Positions 40,218 through 48,755 of a stretch of 48,822 bases of DNA are shown in pieces. A model generated the notes under the pieces. It saw only the letters and a program-made list of their open reading frames with translations. It had not been told where the DNA came from and made no database searches. Made by a program: the position numbers and the translations under genes. Position 1 is the stretch's first letter. Each line of letters begins with the position of its first letter. This DNA is from Palsa-739 sp035532535. Lineage in GTDB: Bacteria > Actinomycetota > Thermoleophilia > Gaiellales > Gaiellaceae. The DNA is taken from NCBI GenBank assembly GCA_035532535.1, contig DATKQT010000007.1:1-48822 (forward strand). The letters are read 5' to 3'.

Positions 40218-40612
40218 TGAGCGACGGGATGGTCTACGCCAAGAGCACTGACCCGAAGCGGGCGATCCTGCTCGGCGCGATGACCTCCGCGTACTACGAC
40301 ATCGTCGCCGACGAGGATCGCGAGCGGGTCATCGGCCGCTTCCGGAGACTCATGGAGGAATGGCAAGAGCTCGGCGCGCGTGTGGTCGCGACCCTCGACG
40401 ACGACCTCTTCATGGTCGGCGAGCCGGGGTCATCGCGATTCACGTTCTATTTGATGTTCGACGTCGACGACCCCCAAGTCGTCGTCGAGATGATCCAGCG
40501 GACTCGAGAGTCTGCCGACGGAATACGGATGGATAGGTACGTCCGCTTCGAGGCGCACGTCGGCCGGCCGTTCTTCCTCCTGGAAGGTCCAGGGGCCGAG
40601 AAAGGCGGTTGA
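40217..40612 (+). CDS. unknown 131-aa protein coupled to the second DAO gene
   Basis: Starts at an ATG sharing one base with the DAO stop (TGATG). The sequence has AILLGAMTSAYYDIVADEDR, RFRRLMEEWQELGARVVATL and FMVGEPGSSRFTFYLMFDVD, then VVEMIQRTRESADGIRMD, an alpha/beta pattern compatible with a small ferredoxin-like or dimeric barrel fold. No signal, cysteine pair or recognised family. Its context suggests an accessory or downstream enzyme of the oxidase pathway. Confidence 0.72.
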   Translation: MSDGMVYAKSTDPKRAILLGAMTSAYYDIVADEDRERVIGRFRRLMEEWQELGARVVATLDDDLFMVGEPGSSRFTFYLMFDVDDPQVVVEMIQRTRESADGIRMDRYVRFEAHVGRPFFLLEGPGAEKGG

Positions 40613-40646
40613 CGGCAAGGGGCGAGCAGATCCGTGGAAGGCGGCT

Positions 40647-41345
40647 CTACCTCGTGACGCCGGCGGGGCCGAGGAGGTTGATGCGCACGCGTTCGAGATG
40701 GACGCAGGTCGCCTCGAGCGCTGCGTCGACTTCGCGCCTCCGGAGAGCCTCGACGATGCGGAGATGGTCCGCGATGTACAAGGCTCGCCGTTCGCGCGAG
40801 TCGTGACTGCGCTTGAGGTTCCCCCAGACCGGCCCGTGGCGGCCCGCTTCGATGGACGCGTACATCCGCAGGAGCAGGCGGTTGTGGGCGGCGACCACGA
40901 TCGTATGGTGGAACGCGTCGTCCCAGTGCTCGAACTCCTCCGCGCTGCCGGCGGCCTCGCCGCCGCGCAGGCAGCGGTCGAGCTCGACGAAGTCGCGGGG
41001 GGTGGCGTGGGTGACGACAAGGGGGATGACCTGCGGCTCGAAGAGCTCCCGTGCCGCCATGACGTCGGCGGGGCCGACGTCATCGGCGTGGTCGACGGCC
41101 GACAGGCGGAGGAAGGTGCCACGACCGACCTCGCGCGAGACGCGGCCGTCCGCCTCGAGGTAGGAGAGCGCCTGCCGAACGGCGGCGCGGCTGACCCCGA
41201 GGCTCCGCGCGAGCTCCCGCTCGGTCGGAAGGCGCGCGCCGGGCGGCGCGTCCTGCTCGGCGTGCGCGGCGAGGATCAGATCGGCGAGATCCCGGCCACG
41301 TGCACCGCTCGATCCCGCGACCGTGGTGAGGTTGCTCTCGACCAT
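40647..41345 (-). CDS. GntR-family regulator, FadR/FCD subgroup
   Basis: A 232-aa regulator: winged helix (PPGARLPTERELARSLGVSR, AAVRQALSYLEADGRVSREVGRGTF) and an all-helical FCD effector domain with the metal/ligand residues in EHWDDAFHHTI and the later DHLRIVEALRRREVDAA. It is divergent from the second liv operon and probably represses it until an organic-acid effector binds. The ATG at 41345 is chosen; a TTG three codons upstream is possible. Confidence 0.9.
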   Translation of the reverse strand: MVESNLTTVAGSSGARGRDLADLILAAHAEQDAPPGARLPTERELARSLGVSRAAVRQALSYLEADGRVSREVGRGTFLRLSAVDHADDVGPADVMAARELFEPQVIPLVVTHATPRDFVELDRCLRGGEAAGSAEEFEHWDDAFHHTIVVAAHNRLLLRMYASIEAGRHGPVWGNLKRSHDSRERRALYIADHLRIVEALRRREVDAALEATCVHLERVRINLLGPAGVTR

Positions 41346-41348
41346 GTC

Positions 41349-41380
41349 AACCAATCACAACCAATGAGTGCACAATTCTA
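41349..41380 (-). promoter_or_regulatory. gntR promoter region with two AACCAAT direct repeats
   Basis: TAGAAT (minus strand, 41380-41375) is a good -10. Just downstream, AACCAAT occurs twice (41349-41355 and 41359-41365) with a 10-bp period, one helical turn, immediately before the gntR start. These are candidate autoregulatory half-sites. Confidence 0.5.
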
Positions 41381-41425
41381 ACCTGATCGCTGCCTCGAGC
41401 GCCAGCATTCGAAGAAAACAACTGC

Positions 41426-41455
41426 TTGACACATCAGAGCGCGATGTCGTATGGT
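41426..41455 (+). promoter_or_regulatory. sigma-70-type promoter of the second liv operon
   Basis: TTGACA (41426-41431) is followed by 18 nt and TATGGT (41450-41455), giving a leader of about 100 nt before the binding-protein ATG at 41560. Confidence 0.7.
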
Positions 41456-41559
41456 CGCCCATTCCGAACATTCGGCGACCAAAAGGTGCGTCCGGTCAGG
41501 GGCGCGCCGGGGATTCGGGCAACGACATTCGTTACCGGCGGACGGTGGAGGAGGTTCCG

Positions 41560-42855
41560 ATGCGTGTGCGGAAGATCCTGGTTGTGGCGGTCGTATGCGG
41601 CCTGGCCGCATGCGCGATGGCCGCCGCTGCCACAGCACAAGGGCGTCATGCGGCTGGCGGGAAGCTCACCGTGGCGGGCGTGATCGCGCTCACCGGCTCG
41701 AGCGACTTCGAGGGGCAGAACCAGGTCGGGGGGCTCTACCCGGCGCTCTACGCCATCAACAGGGCCGGCGGGGTCCTTGGCAACCAGCTCGTGTTCAAGG
41801 GCGTCGACACCAGAGGGGATCCTGCCGACGCGCTCCCAGCGGTCCAGCAGATGCTCGCCACGACCTCCAATCTCATCGCGGTCGCCGGACCGGACACGTC
41901 GTCCGCGCCGACGATCGTGCCCGTCTTGAACTCGGCGAAGATCCCGATGATGGCGGTCGCCGGCGAGTCGGTCTACGACCGGAACACGGCCCAGTACTTC
42001 TGGCGGCTGTTCCCGCCGGACGCGGCGAACGGCACCGCGATGGCGCTGTGGGCGAAGCGGAAGGGGTATACGAAGGTGGCGGCGGTATTCGGCACCGACA
42101 GCGGCTCGCAGGGCGACCGGCCAGGCGTCATCGCGAGCATGAAGGCGCTCCACATGACGCTCGTGTCGAGCATCGACCTCACGCCTTCGCAGCCGACCTA
42201 CCTGTCGTCGGTCCGGAAGGTGATCGCGTCCCACCCGCAGGTGATCATGACCGAGTCGGACGCGACGACCGCCGGCACGTTCTTCGGTGAGCTGAAGCAG
42301 CTCGGCGGCCTCGTGCCGATCATCGGCACCGAGGCGACGTTCACGTCGCCGTGGCTGACGGCCGTGAAGGGAGCGATCGGCAGCGACTTCGTCAAGGACT
42401 ACACGGGCCTCATCACGGCGCCCTCGAAGCCCACGCCGGCGGTGAACGCGTACAAACAGGCCGTGACGGCGGTGAAGAAGCAGGAGCCATCGCCGTGGCA
42501 GTCGTATCTCTCCAATCCGTTCTCGATCACGTACTACGACGGCATGGTCGCTGTCGCGCTCGCGATGGTCGCGTCGAACAGCACGAAGCCGTCGGTCTTC
42601 AACAGCGCCATCCCGTCGGTCACGAACCCGGGGAAGGGGAAGGTGGTCGTCTACACCTTCGCCGCGGGGAAGGCAGCGCTCGCCGCCGGCAAGCACATCC
42701 AGTACGTCGGCGCCACAGGCCTGATCGACTTCGACAAGTACCACAACTCGTTCGGGAATCAGGAGGCCGTCAAGAGCACGAACGCTCTCAAGCCGGTCTC
42801 GCTCGGAGTCGTGACCGCGCAGCAGATCCAGGCGGTGCCCGTCAAGGGCGCATAG
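41560..42855 (+). CDS. ABC transporter substrate-binding lipoprotein (liv type, second copy)
   Basis: A 431-aa receptor. The ATG at 41560 follows GGAGGAGG; the frame is open upstream but only across the promoter. The signal peptide ends in a lipobox, LAAC at residues 15-18, so it is probably membrane-anchored. The mature part has LTVAGVIALTGSSDFEGQNQ, VFKGVDTRGDPADALPAVQQ, VAGPDTSSAPTIVPVLNSAK and a conserved SQPTYLSSVRK region of the peripla_BP_6 fold. It leads the second liv operon, followed 7 nt later by livH. Confidence 0.92.
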   Translation: MRVRKILVVAVVCGLAACAMAAAATAQGRHAAGGKLTVAGVIALTGSSDFEGQNQVGGLYPALYAINRAGGVLGNQLVFKGVDTRGDPADALPAVQQMLATTSNLIAVAGPDTSSAPTIVPVLNSAKIPMMAVAGESVYDRNTAQYFWRLFPPDAANGTAMALWAKRKGYTKVAAVFGTDSGSQGDRPGVIASMKALHMTLVSSIDLTPSQPTYLSSVRKVIASHPQVIMTESDATTAGTFFGELKQLGGLVPIIGTEATFTSPWLTAVKGAIGSDFVKDYTGLITAPSKPTPAVNAYKQAVTAVKKQEPSPWQSYLSNPFSITYYDGMVAVALAMVASNSTKPSVFNSAIPSVTNPGKGKVVVYTFAAGKAALAAGKHIQYVGATGLIDFDKYHNSFGNQEAVKSTNALKPVSLGVVTAQQIQAVPVKGA

Positions 42856-42862
42856 GAAGTGC

Positions 42863-43753
42863 ATGTGGAGCACATTCGTATCGGCGATCGGTTTCGGCGT
42901 CGTCCTGGCGTCGATCATCGCCGTGGCCGCGATGGGCTTCACGATCCAGTTCGGTCTCACGAACGTGCTGAACCTGAGCTTCGGCGCGGTGATGACCGTC
43001 GCTGCATTCGCGGCCTATCTCGCGAATAGGCACGGCGTCGGCGGCTGGTCCGGCCTCGTGGTCGGAGGAGCCGCCGGCGCTGTGTTCACGCTCGCGCTCG
43101 GTCGCGGCATCTTCAAGCCCTACGCACGCCGGGGCGCGCAGCTGTTCGAGATGATGATGGTCACGCTCGGGCTATCGCTGATCGTCAACTACTCGGTCCA
43201 GGCGATATCGCACAACAACATCTACCAGTTCGCGGTGCTGCAGAGCACGCCGCTGCAGTTCGGCTCGATCCTCATCACGCACACGCAGCTGATCATCGTC
43301 TTCATCTCCATCGGCGTGCTCGTCGTTCTGCAGGCGCTCCTGCGGGGGACGAAGATCGGCAAGGCTCTCCGCGCGATGGCCGCGGATCCTGACCTCGCCC
43401 GGGCGTCCGGCATCCGTACGGGGCGGATCGTCGTGATCACCTGGCTGCTGAGCGGCTTTCTCTGCGGGCTCGCCGGCGTCGTGTACGTCGTCAACGCGCA
43501 GAGTGTCGGATACACCACCGGCCAGCTCTTCCTGCCGCTCGTCATCGCGGCCGCCATCCTCGGGGGGGCGGGATCGCCGGTCGGTGCCGTGATCGCGTCA
43601 CTCATCATGGGCATCGTCACGGAAGAGGTGGCCGCGTTCGGATCGGAGGCGTACAGCACCGTCGCCGGCTTCGGCATCCTCGTGCTCGTTCTGCTGAGCC
43701 GCCCCGGCACGGTTCGCGGTGGCCAGGCCGGCCACACACAGCTCACGCTCTGA
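42863..43753 (+). CDS. branched-chain-amino-acid-type ABC permease, LivH-like (second copy)
   Basis: A 296-aa permease: IIAVAAMGFTIQFGLTNVLN and LSFGAVMTVAAFAAYL at the N-terminus, the coupling loop GKALRAMAADPDLARASGIR, and AAAILGGAGSPVGAVIASL. AGGAAG precedes the ATG. The N-terminus departs from the usual LivH pattern more than the first copy, consistent with a different substrate class. Confidence 0.92.
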   Translation: MWSTFVSAIGFGVVLASIIAVAAMGFTIQFGLTNVLNLSFGAVMTVAAFAAYLANRHGVGGWSGLVVGGAAGAVFTLALGRGIFKPYARRGAQLFEMMMVTLGLSLIVNYSVQAISHNNIYQFAVLQSTPLQFGSILITHTQLIIVFISIGVLVVLQALLRGTKIGKALRAMAADPDLARASGIRTGRIVVITWLLSGFLCGLAGVVYVVNAQSVGYTTGQLFLPLVIAAAILGGAGSPVGAVIASLIMGIVTEEVAAFGSEAYSTVAGFGILVLVLLSRPGTVRGGQAGHTQLTL

Positions 43754-43755
43754 CG

Positions 43756-44730
43756 ATGACGGCGTGGTCGTACTACATCGCGACGCTCACCGTCTACTTC
43801 GGTGTCGACGTCCTGGCTGCGCTCGCGTTGAACCTCCAGTTCGGCTTCGCCGGCGTGGTGAACTTCGGCTTCATCGTCTTCCAGTCGATCGGTGCGTACA
43901 TCGCGGCCGTTGTCGTGCTCGGCCCAAGCTCGGGGACGTTCCAGCAATACGTCTTCGGCGCGCGACTGCCGTTCGGTGTGGCCCTGCTTCTCGCGACCGT
44001 CGCCGGGGCGGTGCTGTCTCTCGCCGTCGGGCTCTTCTCCCTGCGCAACATCCGCCGTGACTACCAGGCGGCGATCCTGCTCATCATCTCCTTGATCGCG
44101 ACGCAGGTCGTGCAGGGTTACGTCCCGCTCTTCAACGGCTCGAATGGCGTGACCGGCGTTCCGCGCCCGTTCTCGTCGTTGCCTCTCTCGCTTCAGGGCT
44201 ACCAGTGGGCGTACGCGGGCTGGGTGCTTGTGTTTTGCGTCGTGGCGTACGCAGTCGTGACGTGGCTCTCCCGCTCCCCGTGGGGTCGTGCGCTGCGGGC
44301 GATGCGGGACCAGGAGGACGCAGCCGCATCGCTCGGACTCAACGTCGCTGCCCTGCGGCTCCAGGTGTTCGTCATCGGCGGGGCGCTCGCCGGACTGAGC
44401 GGCGGCCTGCTCGTCGAGTACATCGGCGCTTGGTCGCCGGACGCCTGGGGGTACGCGGAGACGTTCGTGATCTTCACCGCGATGTTCGTCGGAGGTGTCG
44501 GGAACTACCGCGGCGTCGTCCTCGGCGTTCTGCTCGTTCCGATCCTCTTCCTCGAGCTCCCTCGCTTCCTGCCGCAGGTCGGCTATCCCGGCTTGATGGA
44601 CTCTGTCGAGTGGATCGCCATCGGCGCGATCTGGATGCTGTGTCTCTACCTCCGGCCGCAGGGCATCGTGCCGGAGCGGAGGAGCCTTGCCCGGCGCCGG
44701 AGCGCGGCCGAACAAGGTGAGCCCGCATGA
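43756..44730 (+). CDS. branched-chain-amino-acid-type ABC permease, LivM-like (second copy)
   Basis: A 324-aa permease: DVLAALALNLQFGFAGVVNFG, VGLFSLRNIRRDYQAAILLI, coupling loop GRALRAMRDQEDAAASLGLN and C-terminal LYLRPQGIVPERRS. It starts 2 nt after livH and overlaps livG (ATGA). Confidence 0.92.
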   Translation: MTAWSYYIATLTVYFGVDVLAALALNLQFGFAGVVNFGFIVFQSIGAYIAAVVVLGPSSGTFQQYVFGARLPFGVALLLATVAGAVLSLAVGLFSLRNIRRDYQAAILLIISLIATQVVQGYVPLFNGSNGVTGVPRPFSSLPLSLQGYQWAYAGWVLVFCVVAYAVVTWLSRSPWGRALRAMRDQEDAAASLGLNVAALRLQVFVIGGALAGLSGGLLVEYIGAWSPDAWGYAETFVIFTAMFVGGVGNYRGVVLGVLLVPILFLELPRFLPQVGYPGLMDSVEWIAIGAIWMLCLYLRPQGIVPERRSLARRRSAAEQGEPA

Positions 44731-45479
44731 CCCTCCTCGTCGCCCGCGACCTCGTCGTCACCTACGGCGGCGTCCGCGCCGTGAACGGCGTCTCGCTCGA
44801 TCTCGCGCCCGGCGAGTCGCTCGGGCTGATCGGTCCGAACGGCGCAGGCAAGTCCTCGCTTCTCGCCGCGCTCGGAGGCCAGACGCGCCTCGCCGGCGGC
44901 TCGATCGTGCTCGACGGCCACGAGATCGGCCGTCTTCCCGTGTACCGGCGCGCACGGATGGGCATCACGCGCACGTTCCAGATGACGAGCGAGTTCGCCC
45001 GAATGACGGTCTTCGAGAACCTCGTCACCGCGGGCCACGGCGCTCACGGCGCGTCACTCGGGCGGGTCGTCCTCCGGCGGCATGAGACGCGTCAGTCGGA
45101 GCGCGAGGTCGCGAGCCGCGCGTGGTCGGTGCTCGACCGGTTCGAGATGGCGCACGCTGCGGATCTGTACGGCTCCGAGCTGAGCGGTGGGCAGCGGCGC
45201 CTTGTCGAGATCATGCGCTGCCTCATGCGCGAGCCGAGGGTGCTCCTGCTCGACGAGCCGATGGTCGGCGTCGCACCGCACCTCGTCGAGAAGCTCCTGG
45301 CCGATCTTCGATCCATTCGGGACGACGGGATCGCGCTCGTCGTCGTCGAGCACGCGCTCGAGGTCGTGCAGGAGCTCTGCGAGCGGGTCGTCGTCATGGC
45401 GCTCGGACGGCCGATCTCGTCGGGGACGTTTGACGCCGTGGTCGCCGATCCGGACGTCCAGGCGGCGTATGTCGGCTAG
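44727..45479 (+). CDS. ABC transporter ATP-binding protein, LivG-like (second copy)
   Basis: A 250-aa ATPase with Walker A GPNGAGKSS (36-44), GITRTFQMTSEFARMTVFEN, signature LSGGQ (152-156), Walker B VLLLDEPMVGVAP and VVEHALEVVQ. Its last 11 nt overlap the livF start. Confidence 0.93.
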   Translation: MTLLVARDLVVTYGGVRAVNGVSLDLAPGESLGLIGPNGAGKSSLLAALGGQTRLAGGSIVLDGHEIGRLPVYRRARMGITRTFQMTSEFARMTVFENLVTAGHGAHGASLGRVVLRRHETRQSEREVASRAWSVLDRFEMAHAADLYGSELSGGQRRLVEIMRCLMREPRVLLLDEPMVGVAPHLVEKLLADLRSIRDDGIALVVVEHALEVVQELCERVVVMALGRPISSGTFDAVVADPDVQAAYVG

Positions 45480-46260
45480 GCGGACAGGGGCGCCCTTCTT
45501 GGGCGTCACGGGCCTCACGGCCGGCTACGGCAAGGTTCCCGTCGTCCGCGAGGTCTCGCTCGAGGTGTCCCTCGGCGAGATCGTCCTCGTCATGGGCCCG
45601 AATGGCGCCGGCAAGAGCACGCTCGTGAAGGCGATCACCGGCCAGCTTCCGCTGCAGGCGGGTGCGATCTCGCTCGAGGGTGCCGATGTCACGCGGCTGC
45701 GGGAGGAGGACCGAATCGCGCGCGGGATCGGGTACGTCCCGCAGACGCGGGACGTGTTCGCGCCTCTGACCGTCATGGAAAACCTGCAGATGGGCGGTTT
45801 CCGGCTGAAGTCGCGCGAGGTCGCCGCCCACGTCGCGGAGGCGTTCGACCTCTTCCCGGCGCTCGAGCCGCTCGCGCGCCGCACCGCAAAGACGTTGAGC
45901 GGCGGCGAGCGGAAGATGGTGGCGATCGCGCGTGCGCTCATGGCCGATCCGCGGCTGCTGATCCTCGACGAGCCGACATCCAATCTCGCGCCGCAGGTCG
46001 CCGCGAGCGTGCTCGAGCGTGTCGTCGCCCGTCTCGCGGAAACCGGGCGGGCGGTCCTCCTGATCGAGCAGCGCGTCTCGCTCGCGCTCCAGGTCGCTTC
46101 GTGGGGCTACGTCCTGACCGACGGCAGGGTGCGCCTCGAAGGCAGTGCCGAGGAGCTGCGGTCGAAGCACGATCTGGGTGCGCTCTTCCTCGGCCGCGGC
46201 GGAGTGGAGATCGCCCAGACCGAGCACTCCGACGAGTGGCGCGCGGGGCGGAGCGCCTGA
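45469..46260 (+). CDS. ABC transporter ATP-binding protein, LivF-like (second copy)
   Basis: A 263-aa ATPase with Walker A GPNGAGKST (43-51), GIGYVPQTRDVFAPLTVMEN, signature LSGGE, Walker B LLILDEPTSNLAP and LIEQRVSLALQ. The ATG at 45469 lies inside livG (11-nt overlap). A C-terminal extension of about 20 residues (VEIAQTEHSDEWRAGRS) is beyond the usual end. Followed 1 nt later by the FAH-family gene. Confidence 0.92.
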   Translation: MSARRTGAPFLGVTGLTAGYGKVPVVREVSLEVSLGEIVLVMGPNGAGKSTLVKAITGQLPLQAGAISLEGADVTRLREEDRIARGIGYVPQTRDVFAPLTVMENLQMGGFRLKSREVAAHVAEAFDLFPALEPLARRTAKTLSGGERKMVAIARALMADPRLLILDEPTSNLAPQVAASVLERVVARLAETGRAVLLIEQRVSLALQVASWGYVLTDGRVRLEGSAEELRSKHDLGALFLGRGGVEIAQTEHSDEWRAGRSA

Positions 46261-46261
46261 C

Positions 46262-47119
46262 GTGCGGGTCGGCACCATCATCGAGGGCGGGCGCGAGGTT
46301 GTCGCCGTCCAGCGGGACGGGGCGTGGTTCCCCGTCAGGGGGCCGCGGAGGTCGGTCCTCGACCTGCTCGCAGGCGCCCCGCCGGACACAGACTCGGAGC
46401 CGCTGGCGAACCACCAACGGCCCGCCGTTCCGTTCCGCCCCGTGCGGAACATCATGTGCCTCGGCAAGAACTACCGCGCGCACGCGGTCGAGTTCGCGGC
46501 GTACCGCGCGGAAGCCGAGTCCGTGCCTGAGTACCCGATCGTGTTCACGAAGGCGCCGGAGTCGCTCTGCGGTGCGGAGGACGACATTGCGGTGCGGCGG
46601 GAAGTCGGTGCGGCACTCGACTACGAGGCCGAGCTCGGCGTCGTCATCGGGCGGGACACGGTGGCCGTCTCCGTCGGTGACGCTCTCTCGCGTGTTGCGG
46701 GCTACACCGTCGTGAACGATGTCACCGCGCGCGACGTGCAGGAGCGGCACCGGCAGTGGTTCCTCGGCAAGTCGCTGCCGCGGGCGACGCCGATCGGGCC
46801 GGCGATCGTCACGCCCGACGAGTTCGGCGATCTCGACGACCTGCGCATCACGTGCCACGTCAACGGTGAGCTGCGCCAGTCGGGGCGGCTCGGCGACATG
46901 ATCTTCGGCGTCGCGGAGACGATCGCGATCATCTCGAACGTCGTTCCGCTGCAGCGCGGCGACATCATCTCCATGGGAACGCCGAGCGGAGTCGGCATCG
47001 GCTTCACCCCGCCGCGTTTCCTCGAGGATGGCGACACGGTCGAGTGCGCGATCGAGGGCATCGGCGAGCTCCATAACGTCGTTCGTTTCGTCGACTCGGG
47101 AGGGATGGATGAACCGTGA
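46262..47119 (+). CDS. fumarylacetoacetate hydrolase family protein
   Basis: A 285-aa enzyme of the FAH superfamily, which hydrolyses or decarboxylates 2-oxo-4-enoic or acylpyruvate intermediates. Family motifs: RNIMCLGKNYRAHAVEF, metal ligands in DYEAELGVVIGRD, GYTVVNDVTARDVQ, GKSLPRATPIGPAIVTPDE and SMGTPSGVGIGFTPP. The metal-binding acids look intact, so it should be active. The GTG start follows livF by 1 nt, tying it to the second transporter. The imported compound is therefore probably catabolised to a diketo- or oxo-acid. Confidence 0.91.
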   Translation: MRVGTIIEGGREVVAVQRDGAWFPVRGPRRSVLDLLAGAPPDTDSEPLANHQRPAVPFRPVRNIMCLGKNYRAHAVEFAAYRAEAESVPEYPIVFTKAPESLCGAEDDIAVRREVGAALDYEAELGVVIGRDTVAVSVGDALSRVAGYTVVNDVTARDVQERHRQWFLGKSLPRATPIGPAIVTPDEFGDLDDLRITCHVNGELRQSGRLGDMIFGVAETIAIISNVVPLQRGDIISMGTPSGVGIGFTPPRFLEDGDTVECAIEGIGELHNVVRFVDSGGMDEP

Positions 47120-47831
47120 AGGACTGACGATCGAGGAGGTCGGCGCCGTCGTGCGCGTGCGGATCGACGCGGGGCCGGGAAACCTCTTCACCCCGGCGAT
47201 GACCGCGCGGCTGGCCGGTCTGCTGAACGAGCCGCCCGACGGCGCCCACGTCGTCCATCTGTCCGCGTCGGGGTCCGAGTTCTGCATGGGCCGGGTGCCG
47301 TTCCGAGAGGGAGCGGGCCTGCTCCGCGAGGACGTCGCCGGCCTCGCCGGCGTCGTCGAGGCGCTCGAGCGCACACCTCTCGTGACGGTCGCCGAGGTGC
47401 AGGGCGATGCGGCCGGCTTCGGCGTCGGGCTCGTCGCTCTCAGCGACGTGGCGGTGGCGGTCGAGGACGCCTGCCTCTCGTTTCCGGAGGTGGACGCCGG
47501 CTTCGCGCCGGCGCTCGTGCTTGCTTGGCTCGGCGAGCTCGTCGGCCGTCGCCAGGCCTTCTGGCTGGCCGCGACCGGCGTGCGGCTCCCGGCGGGAGAG
47601 GCGCGTGACGCCGGTCTTCTGACGGACGTCGTTCGCGATCGCTCCGAGCTCGCTACGGCGACCGCGGCTGCGATCGAGCTGCTGTGCACGAAGCCGCAAC
47701 GCGTTCACGCGCAGATCAAGGAGCTGCTCCGGCTGTACGCCGCCGTTCCTGCGGAGAGGCGCAGTGGCATCGCGTCCGACCGCCTCGCCTTCGGTGCGTT
47801 GCAGCGGGCCCTCGCGGAGACCGGTCGCTGA
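47109..47831 (+). CDS. enoyl-CoA hydratase/isomerase (crotonase) family protein
   Basis: A 240-aa crotonase-fold protein: VRVRIDAGPGNLFTPAMTAR, oxyanion-hole stretch ASGSEFCMGRVPF, AEVQGDAAGFGVGLVALSD, and SFPEVDAGFAPALVLAWLG. The first catalytic Glu region (AAGFGVGL in place of the common AAGGG) is modified, so the exact reaction (hydration, isomerisation or hydrolysis) is open. The ATG at 47109 has GGGAGGG upstream and overlaps the FAH gene by 11 nt. Confidence 0.88.
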   Translation: MNREGLTIEEVGAVVRVRIDAGPGNLFTPAMTARLAGLLNEPPDGAHVVHLSASGSEFCMGRVPFREGAGLLREDVAGLAGVVEALERTPLVTVAEVQGDAAGFGVGLVALSDVAVAVEDACLSFPEVDAGFAPALVLAWLGELVGRRQAFWLAATGVRLPAGEARDAGLLTDVVRDRSELATATAAAIELLCTKPQRVHAQIKELLRLYAAVPAERRSGIASDRLAFGALQRALAETGR

Positions 47832-48583
47832 GCCTCCTCGAGGCGTGCGCGATCGTCGCGGCGGCGGTCGGCGCGGGCGTCGCCAACGCAATCGTCGGCA
47901 GCGGCACCCTCATAACGTTCCCGACGCTGATTGCGTTCGGTTACGCGCCCGTGCTCGCGAACGTGTCGAACACCACCGGCCTCGCGTTCGGCAACGCCGC
48001 GAGCATCGCAGCCTGGCGACGCGAGCTCGCGGGGCAGCGCGGGCGATCGATCCGGCTGGGCGCCGCGTCGGTCGCGGGCGGCCTCACCGGCGCGTTCCTC
48101 CTGTTCGAGCTGCCGGCGTCGGCCTTTCGCGCGATCGTGCCCGTCTTCATCGGCCTCGGCGTCGTGCTCGTCGTCGTGCAGCCGTTTGCAGCCCGCTATC
48201 TCGCGCGGCGCCGCCGCACGCCGTCCGATGAAGGCCACGGCCGGGCCGCTGCGGCCGGCCTCTTCGTCGCCGGGGTGTACGGCGGCTACTTCGGCGCCGG
48301 GCAGGGACTGGTCATCATCGCCGTGCTCGGCATCGCCGTCGTCGACACGCTCCATCGTCTGACGGCGCTGCGGAACGTCCTCGCGGGTGCGACGAATACC
48401 GTTGCGGCGATCGCGTTCGTCCTGGCGACGCACATCGCGTGGGGGGCTGTGCTCCTCATCGCGGCGGGATCGATCGTGGGAGGCTGGGCAGGCGTCCACG
48501 TCGGGCGGCGGCTGCCCCCGGTTGTCTACCGGGCCGTCATCGCGGCGGTCGGCCTCGTCGCACTCCTGCGGCTTACGGTCTAG
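47828..48583 (+). CDS. TauE/SafE-family membrane permease
   Basis: A 251-aa permease with about seven to eight helices: VGAGVANAIVGSGTLITFPTLIAFGYAPV is the family N-terminal half repeat, and GVYGGYFGAGQGLVIIAVLG the second. It probably moves a sulfonate or an organic anion out of or into the cell. No ATG, GTG or TTG exists at the proper N-terminus. CTG at 47828 overlaps the crotonase stop by 4 nt (CTGA), matching the ATGA/GTGA coupling used throughout, so CTG is the likely start. It ends the second module. Confidence 0.85.
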   Translation: MSLLEACAIVAAAVGAGVANAIVGSGTLITFPTLIAFGYAPVLANVSNTTGLAFGNAASIAAWRRELAGQRGRSIRLGAASVAGGLTGAFLLFELPASAFRAIVPVFIGLGVVLVVVQPFAARYLARRRRTPSDEGHGRAAAAGLFVAGVYGGYFGAGQGLVIIAVLGIAVVDTLHRLTALRNVLAGATNTVAAIAFVLATHIAWGAVLLIAAGSIVGGWAGVHVGRRLPPVVYRAVIAAVGLVALLRLTV

Positions 48584-48681
48584 CCGACCAGTCCGCGGCC
48601 AGCGCTTCCAGATCGCCGTTTCGTTGCCCAACGAGGCAGATCTGTGGATACAAAGCTGTCGCCTTGAGGGCACTTCTCGAA

Positions 48682-48755
48682 CGGGAGCGACGGGACTCGA
48701 ACCCGCGACCTCCGGCGTGACAGGCCGGCGTTCTAACCAGCTGAACTACGCCCCC
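48682..48755 (-). tRNA. tRNA-Asp (anticodon GTC)
   Basis: A 74-nt cloverleaf on the minus strand. The acceptor stem pairs GGGGGCG (5') with CGCTCCC (3'), with one G-U pair, followed by a G discriminator. The D arm contains AGCTGGTTAGAAC, the anticodon arm CCGGC-CTGTCAC-GCCGG gives GTC, and the T arm has GGGTTCGAGTCCC. CCA is not encoded. The 98 nt between it and the TauE gene hold no recognised feature, nor do the last 67 nt of the window. Confidence 0.95.
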
